Positions 50,025-61,400 of a DNA stretch of 64,000 bases are shown piece after piece. Both the position numbers and the translations under genes were made by a program. Source of the stretch: Choristoneura fumiferana (lineage: Eukaryota > Arthropoda > Insecta > Lepidoptera > Tortricidae). The notes beneath the pieces are model-generated. The model was not told the origin of the DNA. It did not search any database and saw nothing but the letters and a program-made list of their open reading frames with translations. The DNA lies in NCBI RefSeq assembly GCF_025370935.1, contig NC_133485.1, forward strand, positions 10,635,814 through 10,699,813. The letters run 5' to 3'. How positions within the stretch are numbered: the first letter of the stretch is position 1; each line of letters begins with the position of its first letter.

Positions 50025-50505
50025 TTAAAAGCATGAAAATCGGAGCGATTGATCTTTAGGCCATACAAATCAATTTGACCCATAGCACAAAAAAAAAACA
50101 GAAAAAGAAGAGGAGTTATGACGTCATATCGCGCGCTAAATGTAAATATTTTCAAAATTGCTTTCTTGTAGTTGGATATGAGGCTATTTCATATAATTTT
50201 AGGTATATTTTACAAATAATGATTCAACCGTATCATATCTGGAGGAGCCCAAACTTGGTATGTTTTGAAAATGATTTTTGTATTAATTTAAAAGAAGTGA
50301 CTGAAATTATAGGATATATTTTTAGAATCGGCTTAGTAAGCCCTTTCATTAGATTCCACACACGATAGGTTTCAGAACAAAAAAAAATCCTATAAAAAAA
50401 AGATGACGTCATAACTCCTCTCCTTTATTCCTTTTTTTTCGTGCTACGAGTCAAATTGATTCGTATGGCCTAAAAATCAATCGTTCCAATTTTCATGATT
50501 TTAAG
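50025..50505. mobile_element. DNA element with ~100-base terminal inverted repeats
   Basis: The left arm 50025-50123 and right arm 50403-50505 pair over about 100 bases with mismatches. Matching blocks are 'agcatgaaaatcggagcgat', 'ttaggccatacaaatcaatt', 'tgacccatagcac' and 'ggagttatgacgtcat'. The central 280 bases are AT-rich and non-coding. Confidence 0.82.
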
Positions 50506-50530
50506 ATAATCATTTAAGTATTTATTTATC

Positions 50531-50650
50531 TTAGGCCTCTAGGTTGGCAACGCATCTGCAATCCCCCTGGTGTTGCAGGTGTCTATGGGCGGTGGTGATC
50601 TCTTACCATCTGGAGACCCACTTGTTTGTCATCCAGTCGAATAAAAAAAA
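50531..50650 (+). mobile_element. CR1-like LINE 3' end
   Basis: It begins 'ttaggcctctaggttggcaa', then 'ggcggtggtgatctcttacc' and 'ggagacccacttg', and ends in an A-rich tail. A shorter copy is at 58562-58667 inside sha. Confidence 0.7.
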
Positions 50651-51740
50651 ACCTTTTATTTCTTATACCGTGATACTTCCACTAATATTATAATGCAAAC
50701 GTTTGTAAACCTGTTTTTTTGTTTGTTAGGTACCTTTTTACGTCTAAACTGTCTCAACCGTCTAAACTGTCGCACACAGAGGAGACCATGAGAGAGTGCG
50801 GTCAAAAATAACACCTAGGCTCTTGACCTGATATTATGCAAACGGTATTTAGTACTCCGTCAAAAAGCACTGGTGGCAGAGACCGCAAAGTCGTTTTCGT
50901 TTTAGCATTTAAACTATACATATTTAAAAGATTGTTTTAAATAGAGTATCTACCTACACACGGGCGGCGGCAAAGCCCAAAAGCGTTGTCCTACTGTCAG
51001 TAAAATAATATATGTACTATGTCTACATTTATTATATAGATATACTACTGTGAAAGCTGTGCTGCAAAGAGACCTCATGAACTTTTTTAAATCTGAATTT
51101 AGTTAATGCTGAATTCCTACTTAAATAATAAAATAATTAATCTGTTTTTTAAGAAGACCTTTTACAAAGTGTTGTAAATTGTGGTCATAAATAAAATTAT
51201 CCCATCGGTGCGTTCAAAGAAATTACTGAGACGATCGATTCCAATTGATATTTGTCGAGTAAGATTCTTTTAATCCGCGAATTTAAATGTAAGATTTAGT
51301 AGTTATTTATACCAATAATAAAATAACTGCTCTGTATTATTGACTCCAAATAATTGTGTGGTTCATATTTAAATAGCAGTAACTTGTTGATGTTGATTTC
51401 TGAGACCGAAAGTGTTATCATAATGACGTTGCCAATACTCAAAATAAGTATTCTATGGACCCAAAACAGGTAGATAATGTCCATATAAGGTTTTTATTGA
51501 AAGGTTTTTAAAAATGTGGACGTTTTCATAAACTCAATACTTAATAAAAGGCGTCTGGCTTCATTAAGTATATTTAGACGGGAACCAGTTTGTTTTCAGT
51601 AAAAATAACCTTACTTTTTATGATAATAAGCCCAACCTTAATGGTACTTCTTTGTACACTTCTGAACCAATTCAGGACATTGAATATATCTCGAGAAATG
51701 GCATACCGGTAAAAGCTTAACTTACTTTAGCACCTAGTAA
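50651..51740. other. AT-rich intergenic DNA
   Basis: No gene was recognised; only a short repeat-like start at 50684 (attataatgcaaacgtttgt). Confidence 0.4.
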
Positions 51741-52008
51741 TGCCCTATCCAGACTCACGCGAGACGCCTCCTGGACTAGAGGCTCTCGGCACGAGTCTTG
51801 GCGAGTGGAGGCTGCAGGAGTGCTAGCTATCCGAACTCTCAATTTATTTAGTTACTTGCTACGTTTACTATCCTCTCTCCTTTGACTCTCGCTCGAAAAA
51901 CCGACACAAAGCGGAGCGAGGCGAGGGAAAACGAGGGGACACGAGCGCACCGTCATCACTCTCGCACTAGCCTTCCCTCGTGTAGCCTCGTGGAGTCTGG
52001 ATGGGCAT
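51741..52008. mobile_element. MITE with TGCCCTATCCAGACTC ends
   Basis: The left end 'tgccctatccagactc' and right end 'gagtctggatgggcat' are inverted. The interior is GC-rich with 'gaggcgagggaaaacgaggg'. It lies just past the sha poly(A) signals. The open frame at 51852-52115 is spurious. Confidence 0.78.
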
Positions 52009-52294
52009 AACAATCGCGAACGAGCCAAATTCACACAGCGCTGAACTCGTAGTGACAAACCTACTCCGGTTTGTACTGAGAACCAGTACGACTTGACAAG
52101 GAGCTCGCAAAGCATTTATTACCCCAGATTATATGCAATATAACTGAGATTTTGCATACAAATATTTTGTTACGTTATGTTGAGCTGTGAAAACGCAGGT
52201 ACCTAACAGGTTGTATTTTTAGTGGCATTTATTGTATCAAGTTGGAACTTTATATTAAGTAGGTACTGTTCAATTAGGGATTTCTAAAAATAAA

Positions 52295-52321
52295 TTTATT
52301 AGAATAATAAAACCATTTATT
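52295..52321 (-). terminator. sha: candidate sha poly(A) signals
   Basis: Reading the minus strand past the sha stop codon, the first two AATAAA hexamers are at 52321-52316 and 52300-52295. They imply a 3' UTR of about 740-770 bases. The interval 52322-53061 is AT-rich, contains no coding signal and is consistent with a UTR. There is no transcript evidence. Confidence 0.5.
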
Positions 52322-53061
52322 CATAGGTATAATATTTTCATAATCACTTTGTACATAAACAAAGTAAGAAAATACACTTTTGACTAACTTATTTACCTGC
52401 ACTTATGCAAAGAAAAAAACGTTTAAATGTAAAAAAATCCAATAAATATATCAGCCTCTAATCCATACCAAGCACCATAGAATAACTCTCGTAATTTCCA
52501 TTTTGGTGATACTAGATATAAAGTAAAATTTAATTGCACAACCGGCCGGTCATTAAATATACATCATTATAAACAAAATAGACAACTAGGAGTACAACAT
52601 AAATGAATCAAATAAACCGAAATCCAAAACAAATAAATGTTTTTTTTATCAATTAAACACAAAACAATAATATTATTAACAATGATAAATGTTTACAAAA
52701 TTATGTTTAAACATGAACGCATAACAACTATTTCAATGGTGGGCTGTATGATTATTTACTACTTTTTACACAATTACTTTCCTTACGCTGCAATGTCTCG
52801 TCAGTAAACAAAACACTCGTCTTACCTACTTTCGCATTGAGGTAAAATCGGAGGAAAACTATTCTTTACGTGAATTGCTTTGAATTGCGTGAATGCCTTA
52901 AAGGCATGAAAAAAAAACATCGCTGCAAATACAGTGAACAAACAAAAATGTGGTGGAAATAATGATGATATTAACAGACGTAACCTAAATAACCACATAC
53001 TCGATAACAACCATTATTTACATTTACATCTAAATATTGAGTATTCTACACACGGACTGGA

Positions 53062-55422
53062 TTAACATTCAACGGAATGTACAAATGGCGGATCATCCAA
53101 TTTTGTAATAGAAGCAGCAGAGGCACGCCCGTCTCGTCCCGCAATAATAGAAATGACACTTCTGTGCTCGGAGTCACTATCCCCGCTCAGAATTATATTA
53201 GTTTCTCCCATAAATCCAGAATCAATCTGCTCTTGACTCTGAACTCGTTTTTGTCCGTCAAAACTATACATTGCCAGTTCAGCCAGCATTTGTTTTGATT
53301 CTTCAAAATTGCCAAAGAAAACTGAATCTGTCTCCACACTCTCCCCACCAGATTCACTGCGACCATCGCAAAGGGATTCTAAATCATCAGTGTCAGATTC
53401 TATTTGCAAAGGCGGCGTTTTATTCGATATCGTTATAGATGGCACCATTGTGGGTTCAAGTACAATAGGTTTCGGCCTCAATTGCATTAGGTATCTTGCT
53501 CTACGTTTTGATTCATTAGAATCTGTGCTCATGTACCCGGAGTCCTCAGTTTTGTAGAGTTTTCTCAAATCTGTTCTTCTTGATCTGGTTCTGGCCAATC
53601 TGCGGCCAGATCGTCGAGCGTTGAGGTTCTCTGCCCTTGAGTATGGAGGGAACCGATCTCTTTCTTCTAATGATCGTCGTTTTTCACCAGGAGGACTTTC
53701 TCGAGTCGTACAGAACTTAGGAGAGGCATCTGAACCACGTCGTTGTTTCGGCGGGACCGGAGGTCTTAACTCCTTTTGTCCATTAACTTGTCGTATCAGA
53801 TCCGGAGTCTTCAAAGAATCGACGAACCTAGATATTTCTTCGTTCCCGTATGGAACGCTGCCGCGTCTTTCATAAAATGACAAGCGCAACGAATCGTCTT
53901 GTATCTTCGTTTTAGCTTCGTAGATTTGTCTCAGACTACCGATCTTTCTCGTAAAACCTACCTCAGGAGACTTATTTTGATTATTTTCAATCTCAGTAAG
54001 CTTATGTTTGAAGCTGCCACCTGATTTCAAAAGTATCTTGTCGACGCGTTTTTTAGACTCGCGCCTTGGTTTTCTGTCAAGTGTATCAGGATCAAAATCT
54101 TCTTTTACATTACGTCTGTTTTCAACAGGTGACCCGCTTACTTGAATAGTCAAAGCTCCTGGGGTAGGCAGATTATTGTACAATGGTTCCATTGTGTTAA
54201 TGAAAACCTCACTTACAGGAAGACTACGATTTTCATATTCAGAATCTACTGAATGTGTGCTAGATACCTGATAGTCTTCAACTGCTGTTCTAACATCACG
54301 CCAACTGCGGGACAATCTTTGTCGAGCATTATGTATATTAGGCTCGTAATTTATATCTTTATGGGATATTTCAGGACCACAAGCCAAAGAGAACCTCCGT
54401 TTTTTGAGTATATTGTTCCTTTCCAAACTGTCAAAATCGATAAACTGCTCACGTCTACATGTATCAGCGAGCAAGTTGTCATCACTGAAATAATGTGAAT
54501 CAGCTGCTAAAACTGGGATTACAATTTTAGGAGCAATAGGAGCAATGGTTTCGGTTTGGACTTCTTCCAGTTCTTTGGGTTCTGCTCTGCGGCATTGATT
54601 TAGCTCACGTATGACCGCTTGCATTTTAACTTTAACTTCGGGGGGTATTGGTACTTCTTCATCCTTTGGTAATTCTAGTGGCATGCTAGGTGGAGGAGGT
54701 GGTGGTGGCAGTTTCTTCCTAACACGTCTAGTGCCATGGCTGGGTGGACTTCTTTTATCAAGTGTTACCATAGTTAGAGCTTTACTTTTTGGTTCTTCTT
54801 TTGTACTTATATCCATACTATTAACAGTTTTACTAACTGTTTTTTTATCTTGTTCCTTTCGAACTTCTTTCATTATCTGCTGTTCTTTTATATGAGGAAT
54901 AGCTTCTTTCAAATTTAATTCCGTTATTTTCAAAGCCTTTGGTTCTTCAGGTCGGACTGGTTTAGGAATATGATGACTTGTATTTTCTATCGTTGTTTCA
55001 ACAACTCGTGGAATGACTTTGGCAACTGATTTGACAGGTCTCGTTGTAGCAGGCAGTAATGGCACATCGTCTAACCATTTACGAACAATCTTTTGTTTGT
55101 AGTCATCACTAACGCACGTTTTGCATGAATTAGATCTAACTAATGCCATAGATTTTTGTTCTTTTTCGCTGTTGTCACAACCAGGACATCCACCACAATG
55201 GACTGCTCGTCGACTATTTTCGCGTTTAAGACTGATAGCACTAAATCTTCGGCCTTTTCTTGCACAGGGAATGTCCCAACCAAGATCTATTGTGTGATAG
55301 AGCTCTTCTTCTGGTATATCAGACAAAATTGGAATAAATCGCTTCGATGTCATCTTTTCCTTGGCGATAGCCATAACTTCTCGAATTTTGACCAGAAATT
55401 CTAAAGCTGCTGGAGGTGGATT
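53062..55422 (-). CDS. sha: sha coding exon 9 (bulk of cytoplasmic tail, stop codon)
   Basis: The acceptor is TTTTTCAG|AAT; there are 786 codons plus a stop. It begins with NPPPAALEFLVKIREVMA, then FIPILSDIPEEE. Later features are a cytoplasmic cysteine cluster (C516, C519, C522, C540, C543), a proline run (679-685) preceded by Lys/Arg, a DSGYMS motif (1067-1072), and a low-complexity charged C-terminus ending HSVEC. The rest looks disordered: many Ser, Glu, Lys and Arg and no recognised enzymatic domain. Confidence 0.9.
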   Translation of the reverse strand, partial: NPPPAALEFLVKIREVMAIAKEKMTSKRFIPILSDIPEEELYHTIDLGWDIPCARKGRRFSAISLKRENSRRAVHCGGCPGCDNSEKEQKSMALVRSNSCKTCVSDDYKQKIVRKWLDDVPLLPATTRPVKSVAKVIPRVVETTIENTSHHIPKPVRPEEPKALKITELNLKEAIPHIKEQQIMKEVRKEQDKKTVSKTVNSMDISTKEEPKSKALTMVTLDKRSPPSHGTRRVRKKLPPPPPPPSMPLELPKDEEVPIPPEVKVKMQAVIRELNQCRRAEPKELEEVQTETIAPIAPKIVIPVLAADSHYFSDDNLLADTCRREQFIDFDSLERNNILKKRRFSLACGPEISHKDINYEPNIHNARQRLSRSWRDVRTAVEDYQVSSTHSVDSEYENRSLPVSEVFINTMEPLYNNLPTPGALTIQVSGSPVENRRNVKEDFDPDTLDRKPRRESKKRVDKILLKSGGSFKHKLTEIENNQNKSPEVGFTRKIGSLRQIYEAKTKIQDDSLRLSFYERRGSVPYGNEEISRFVDSLKTPDLIRQVNGQKELRPPVPPKQRRGSDASPKFCTTRESPPGEKRRSLEERDRFPPYSRAENLNARRSGRRLARTRSRRTDLRKLYKTEDSGYMSTDSNESKRRARYLMQLRPKPIVLEPTMVPSITISNKTPPLQIESDTDDLESLCDGRSESGGESVETDSVFFGNFEESKQMLAELAMYSFDGQKRVQSQEQIDSGFMGETNIILSGDSDSEHRSVISIIAGRDGRASAASITKLDDPPFVHSVEC

Positions 55423-58400
55423 CTGAAAAATATAATTATTTGTTAAATTGTATGAAAATTTGATGAGTTGTTTGTGAAATATAAAAATCCTTGAAATTAC
55501 CTTTAAGTGCTCTGCTTCAAAAAACACTGGATTGAAATACAATTTTCTCCTTATCACAGGCTCTCCGTTGGATTGTGGTGGTGGTTGGGTTGCTGTATTA
55601 TTTTCCACTCTGTAGTCCACAATAGACAAATCAGAATGGGGAGCCCTCTCTAAGGTATCGGGAGAAGCAGAGCGTCGTTGTAAGCGTTCTGTCATGCGTT
55701 CTGGAGTCGATGTAGCTCTTACAGAAGGTCTCACTGGCTTTTTGCGATGACTGTTGTGAACCATGGCAGATACAATGTTTGGATTCGTTTTCTGAAACTA
55801 TTGAAAGCAGTTTAAATTGCTATTCCTTACAATAGCTGAATTTGCATTTTAAATCATCATTTAGTTACCTTTTGTGAACTGTATGAATCAACAGTCTCTT
55901 CGGTACGTTCACTGACATCAGACAAACCGGCATCATTCAAAAAATCGCCATCCAATTTCATTAATGGATTTGTTTTCATTCTCTGTAAATCAATCAAATA
56001 ATTAAGATCAGATGCATCATAAAATACTAACTCAATATATTATTTAAACTTGGTTTTTACCATACTATCCATTCCTATTCTAGAGTCTATAGTAGACCCA
56101 TTATCAGTAGAATTAGTTGTAGAGAAATTCATTTCTGGATCTTTGTCTTTTCTCTTCTGCCTTTGTTTGTAGTGTATGTAAAAAACTATGCCTGCTGCAT
56201 AGACAAATACCAGCATGAGCACGCATACGCCAATTGCTAAAGCTTCTAGAACGCTAAGACCTTGGCTTTGTGTAGCTGGTTCTGCAGTTACCGGTTCACC
56301 GGCATGAAAAGGTATTGAACGAACATCTGCAAAAAATAGTTCTTTGTAATGGTTTGTCCACAAATGTTAGTAAAAATATCTCAAAATTGTAAAAGATTTT
56401 TGTGCGTCATACAAACTGAGCAGAGGTTGATGAAGTTATAGGGAATATATTGTTATACATTATAAAAACCAGTAGGTTCTTAAAAATGTTTTCCACAATG
56501 TTTATCAAGTTTAGACAACGATCTTTTTTCGTCCATAATCAGCGCTAACACAAAAAAGCGTTAAAATCATTTCAAAACTGACAGAAAAAGGTCCTTGATT
56601 CAGGTAAGGATAATACTCCTTCAACTACACCAATAGTATGAGTAATAATAGTATCGTACTCACCAATAGTATGAGAAGCACCAGCTACGCGGAAGGCGGC
56701 ACACGACGCAGCAAGCCGCGTGGGTGTGGGAGCGGAACACAGCACATGCACCGCCACCAGACGACCTTCCAGACGGCTGTGCAGTGCCGTTGACCCTCGC
56801 CACTAACAGCAAATTCAATATTTAATGATCTGATTACCCATCAATGTTAAAAAGTACAGACATAATACTATTATAAATCGATTTGGACGGATACGACAAA
56901 GCTTAAGTTAGACAGCGTCTAAAAAAAATCCGATTCATCTCATCAAATATTGATTTAATATCTCTTAATCGAATCACGGTTCCACAAAAAGGCTTAGATA
57001 CCTATTTTTTGCATAATTGCGGTAAGAACACTTTAGTAGTTGATTACAACTCCTGTAGTGCTTATTTATTTTCTTTGTCAACAATATCTACATCTAATAG
57101 GTACTTAAGTTAATCTACAACAAGCTTTTACTTTTCCTCATTTAACTTCTCTCATGTTCCATTTTATGTTTTATTAAAAATATGTTCTCTTTTTTCTTAC
57201 TGCGAGTAGGTATATTTACTAAAGAAAACAACATACTTATTTATTAAACTGACGAGATAACCGTTATGGGACGAAAAGCCACCCGCAATTAATTACATTG
57301 TTATATTAATGTCATCTTGGTCTTTAATATTCGCTTTAGCCAAATGAGTGTAAGCATTCGTTTGGTCGCACACCCGTTGATTTCTGTTGGTTTGATACGA
57401 CTTATCGCCGTGAGGACATCTAAATGCGGTTTATTTGGTAGGATTATACAAATTGCTCCTTGACGCCTTAGTGTTTATCTGAGAATTCATCACAAACGAG
57501 TTGCATTTCAAGTAACTTCAACACTCGCAGGCCGCAATCCTTCGCTGTCCGATTGATGCGATTGATGCCATCAATGACACCTTACTAAAGATACCGCCTG
57601 TAAAATTTTGACCCAAGATAGGTATCATCTTTGCACGGAGAAATTTTTGGCCGCATCGTCCCATTTTAAATTCCAGCTTTTTGTCGTTTGTTGCTTGGTT
57701 CGTCCCACCTCACGTCTCACCACTGGGGTTTGGATTAAAAATAGATACCCTTATACATTACATTTGTTAAAATTTATGTTAATTTATCATTAGTTCGTCT
57801 GGTTTTACTTGACACTTGGCTTTGCCAGACACAGACATATTTATTTAGCTTTAACAGATTTATTTATATGTAGTTGTGTAGTTTCAGTTAATATAAAGAC
57901 GATATATGGTTCTAATTAATCCATGAACTCGTTTCAGATCAGGACCATAAAGTTCCCGAAACACCAGTTCCTTTAATTAGCATAATTATCGAAAAAGTAA
58001 TTCAAACGTGGACCTGAAACTGGATTGTAGGTACTTAATTTGGATCATATAATATCGATAATCGTGAATGACTGCATAAATTTTATTAAATATGTACAGT
58101 GTAGATTATGGTTTTGTAAGTAACATATCATTGTCAGATGTGAATGACGATAAGCTTTTGCAATTGAGATGAGATCGGACTTGAAGTGACATTATCACAA
58201 GTGTGCCTAGTAGCTCATAATAACTTGTATTTCAGGATAAACAAGTGGACATTTCGCTTACTCGGTACCTACTTATGAAAGAATTCCGTTCCACAAATTG
58301 TCCGTTTGCGGAAACATCTCATAATGAGGGAACCATTACCTCTACAGCTGCAGGTTAACTTCTGATGCGGTGAAATGATAATGATGAGTATGTTTAGGTC

Positions 58401-61400
58401 AATAATTTTTGCAGGTGGTAGGACCTTGTGCAAGGTCCGCCCGGATTGCTACCACCATCTTGCTCGCTAATCCTGCCATGAAGCAGCAGTGCTTGCACTG
58501 TTGTGTTTCGGCGTGGAGAGTAAGACAGCCGGTGAAATTACTGGCACTTGAGGTATCCCATCTTAGGCCTCTAGGTTGGCAACGCATCTGCAATACCCCT
58601 GGTGATCTCTTACCATCAGGAGACCCACTTGCTCGTTTGCCAATCAGTCAAATAAAAATAAAAAAACCTGAAATCCTTTGTTAGAGCGCCTGTATAACCC
58701 GCACGGAATATATTCACCAACTTTTAAGTCTCTATCTCCAGTGGTCGAGGCTGTGCACTGTCCAGTGAGTCTGAGCACTCTTTATTCCAAAACATTTTTT
58801 TAGCTTTTATAACTAGGTACCTAGGCTATTTCAAATTCAAATTTGGAGTCTAATATTTATAATTACGGAGATAGAGCCACTTTGAATCGAAAATATTTTT
58901 CCCCATTTTATCCCTTATCCTAGTTCTTTCTCAGCACCAATGAATGACCTATAACTCTATGCTATGCCATTATTTATCATCTTTACCTATATCGAACCAA
59001 TTTACCAGCTTATCTTGCTTCATTATTATTTTGTATGTTTGTATTAAACATAATCTTAGTAAATCTTCCCTGCCACCTACCTATTACCTCAGATAATCCG
59101 AGTCATAAAACTGTCATATTATCATTTATCAGTTTTTGTTATGCTCGCATTTTTTGAATCATCTATTTCTGCATCTTCGTCGCTTGTCCTACAAGGGACT
59201 TCTGTGGTTAGTAGGTGTCATGTGGACCAACGCATTCATCACAATCTTTAGAGGGCATAATCTCCCGTGATCGACTATGACCGCCTGTTGTCGCCGATAA
59301 GCTGATAGCTGTTTAGATACACAACACGCGTCATCATAAAAATAAAGCATCCAGACCATGTCCACACAATAGTCAATAATTCAGTGGTCCATTATTTACC
59401 TGCAGAATATCAGATTAACCCCTTGTCACACCGCTCTACAGGTGCATATGATGCCATCTCTGTTTAAAATGCTCATTAAAACGAAGACGGCATCACAAGT
59501 ATCGGTCAAGTAAAAAGACTGGTACTTAACAGAGAATGGTGAAGTCTTATTACTTTGATAATTTACCTGCAAAAACGTGCTGCCTTCATCCCGGTACAGT
59601 CCGAACGGCACGTCATTGTCCAAAAGGTCCCGTAAGGTAACCCATCCGGACGGGGAGAGGTACTGCGCACTAGTCACTGCGCATACCGCGTCATCCACGT
59701 CTGAAAACGAAGGGATTTTTCAAACAGCTTAATATCTCCGGTATGGTCTAGTGGCTAGGATACCTGGCTCTCACCCAGGAGGCTCGGGTTCGATTCCCGG
59801 TACCGGAATAATTTTTTGTCAGATTCTTCTTTTTTTTATTCTATTATTTTTAATAAAAAAATACTTACCCGTAAAAACAATTTCTTTCGAAGGGTACATT
59901 ATTTGCCCTTTCAAAGGCAGGAACACTAGAGGAATCTGCGGCTTGGTCGCGCCACGGCCGAAACTCGCCATGAGGCATTCTGAAAATAGACAGCGGATTA
60001 GTTTGCGCTAAAGTATCTTGAATTTTAGATCACAGTGGACACTTTTATTAAGAAAATATTACTCTGAGAAAGATTAATTCACCTAAGTGGTAAAAGACCA
60101 AGAGTTTTTCATAGTAAATGCAGGTTGGACCTGACCTTTCATAAAGACCTACAGTTAGAATTAGGATCACGTGAGCTAATGTCACAGTATTAAATGTAGC
60201 AAGTAATCAGTTGTAACCTTTGGAGTGTCACTTCGTTGTATGTTGATTAGATGGGTTGCAAATTGCAACGGTAAAGATATCTTACCGATGTGAATTGGAT
60301 TGATATCTAGTAAAGCACTAGTTTGCCTTATCGAAATACGTAGGTGCTCAAACTTATTCATTGTCAAGAATTGATCTATGGAAATCACTTTTAATGACTG
60401 GTGGCTTAAAGAAACTTCTCATGTTCGTAAAGTTTGTATTAATGTTGGATCTAGGCGACATAAAACTCATTTATATGCTCTAACAATCAAAAAAGTCTCT
60501 ATATATTTTATTAATTCACGTGAAACTAAAAATCAATTAAATCAATCAAAATAAATAAATAAAACTAAAAATGTATAATTATATAATAAAGCAATGCATG
60601 AAAAATAAAAGGTACCTAATAAGTTAACAATTGTTTCCACTGTTGCTAAAATAATTTTCTCTCGATCGAAGTGAAAAGCAGAGTGTAAAACTCGAGCTTC
60701 AAACCCATTTTCCCCTCGAGGTGTCTATCCATCCTCGCCGTACCGGCTCGGGTGGCTATTTCAACGCCTCGGGTAAAATGGCTCGTTTTAGGCTCTTGTT
60801 GTACATTCTAATATTTAATGCTAATTTATTGAATCAGGCGTTACTTTGCGAAGGTCTATATGACTGACACTGACTGTGTGACGGTGAGCAAGGAAATTAT
60901 TTAATTTAATTTTATTTTATGGTTATTAGTTAATCACTTTTTATTCACTACAGTAGACGCCCATTGTCTCTAGTACAGTCAACGGCAGAGATATCGACAC
61001 GGCCAAAGTTGCAAAAATATGCATAAAGTCGTGTATACATATTTTTGTAACTTTAGCCGTGTCGATATCTTTGCCCTTGACTGTACCTACCACGATCCAT
61101 TTTACCTTATTTGCACTTAAAATCACAATCGCATTTACCTTTTATTACCGTTGAATGAAATAGGATCAGAGTAAATACAAATGCGATTGCGAACTTCCGC
61201 GCATCAGACAATGTGGCCTCTACTCACACCAGGGGCCAATTTATTGCATGCATGCAATGTAGTGTAAGAGACACCAACAAATCTAAGTATGTACGTTATT
61301 TAATTTATGTGTTTAATGATATGCTTATGACTGACATACTGTATTCATAATCAGATGTTATTTCGTTTAAAAAGTTGAAATTCGACCAGCAACGTTGCTC

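Larger units (their letters stand above)
56803..59566 (-). other. sha: sha intron 4 (about 2.8 kb)
   Basis: Flanked by CAG|GTAAAT and GCTGTTAG|TGG. It contains a CR1-like tail at 58562-58667 and a MITE relative at 59415-59550. The rest is AT-rich with no extra exon that I can see. Confidence 0.6.

Noticed and set aside
53077..55404. Several plus-strand open frames of 73-94 codons
   Set aside because: They are antisense shadows of sha exon 9.
53062..55764. A single 900-residue protein starting at the ATG at 55764
   Set aside because: The frame contains a spliceable 78-base intron (55423-55500), and it continues upstream into seven more coding exons with a signal peptide. The internal ATG is not the start.
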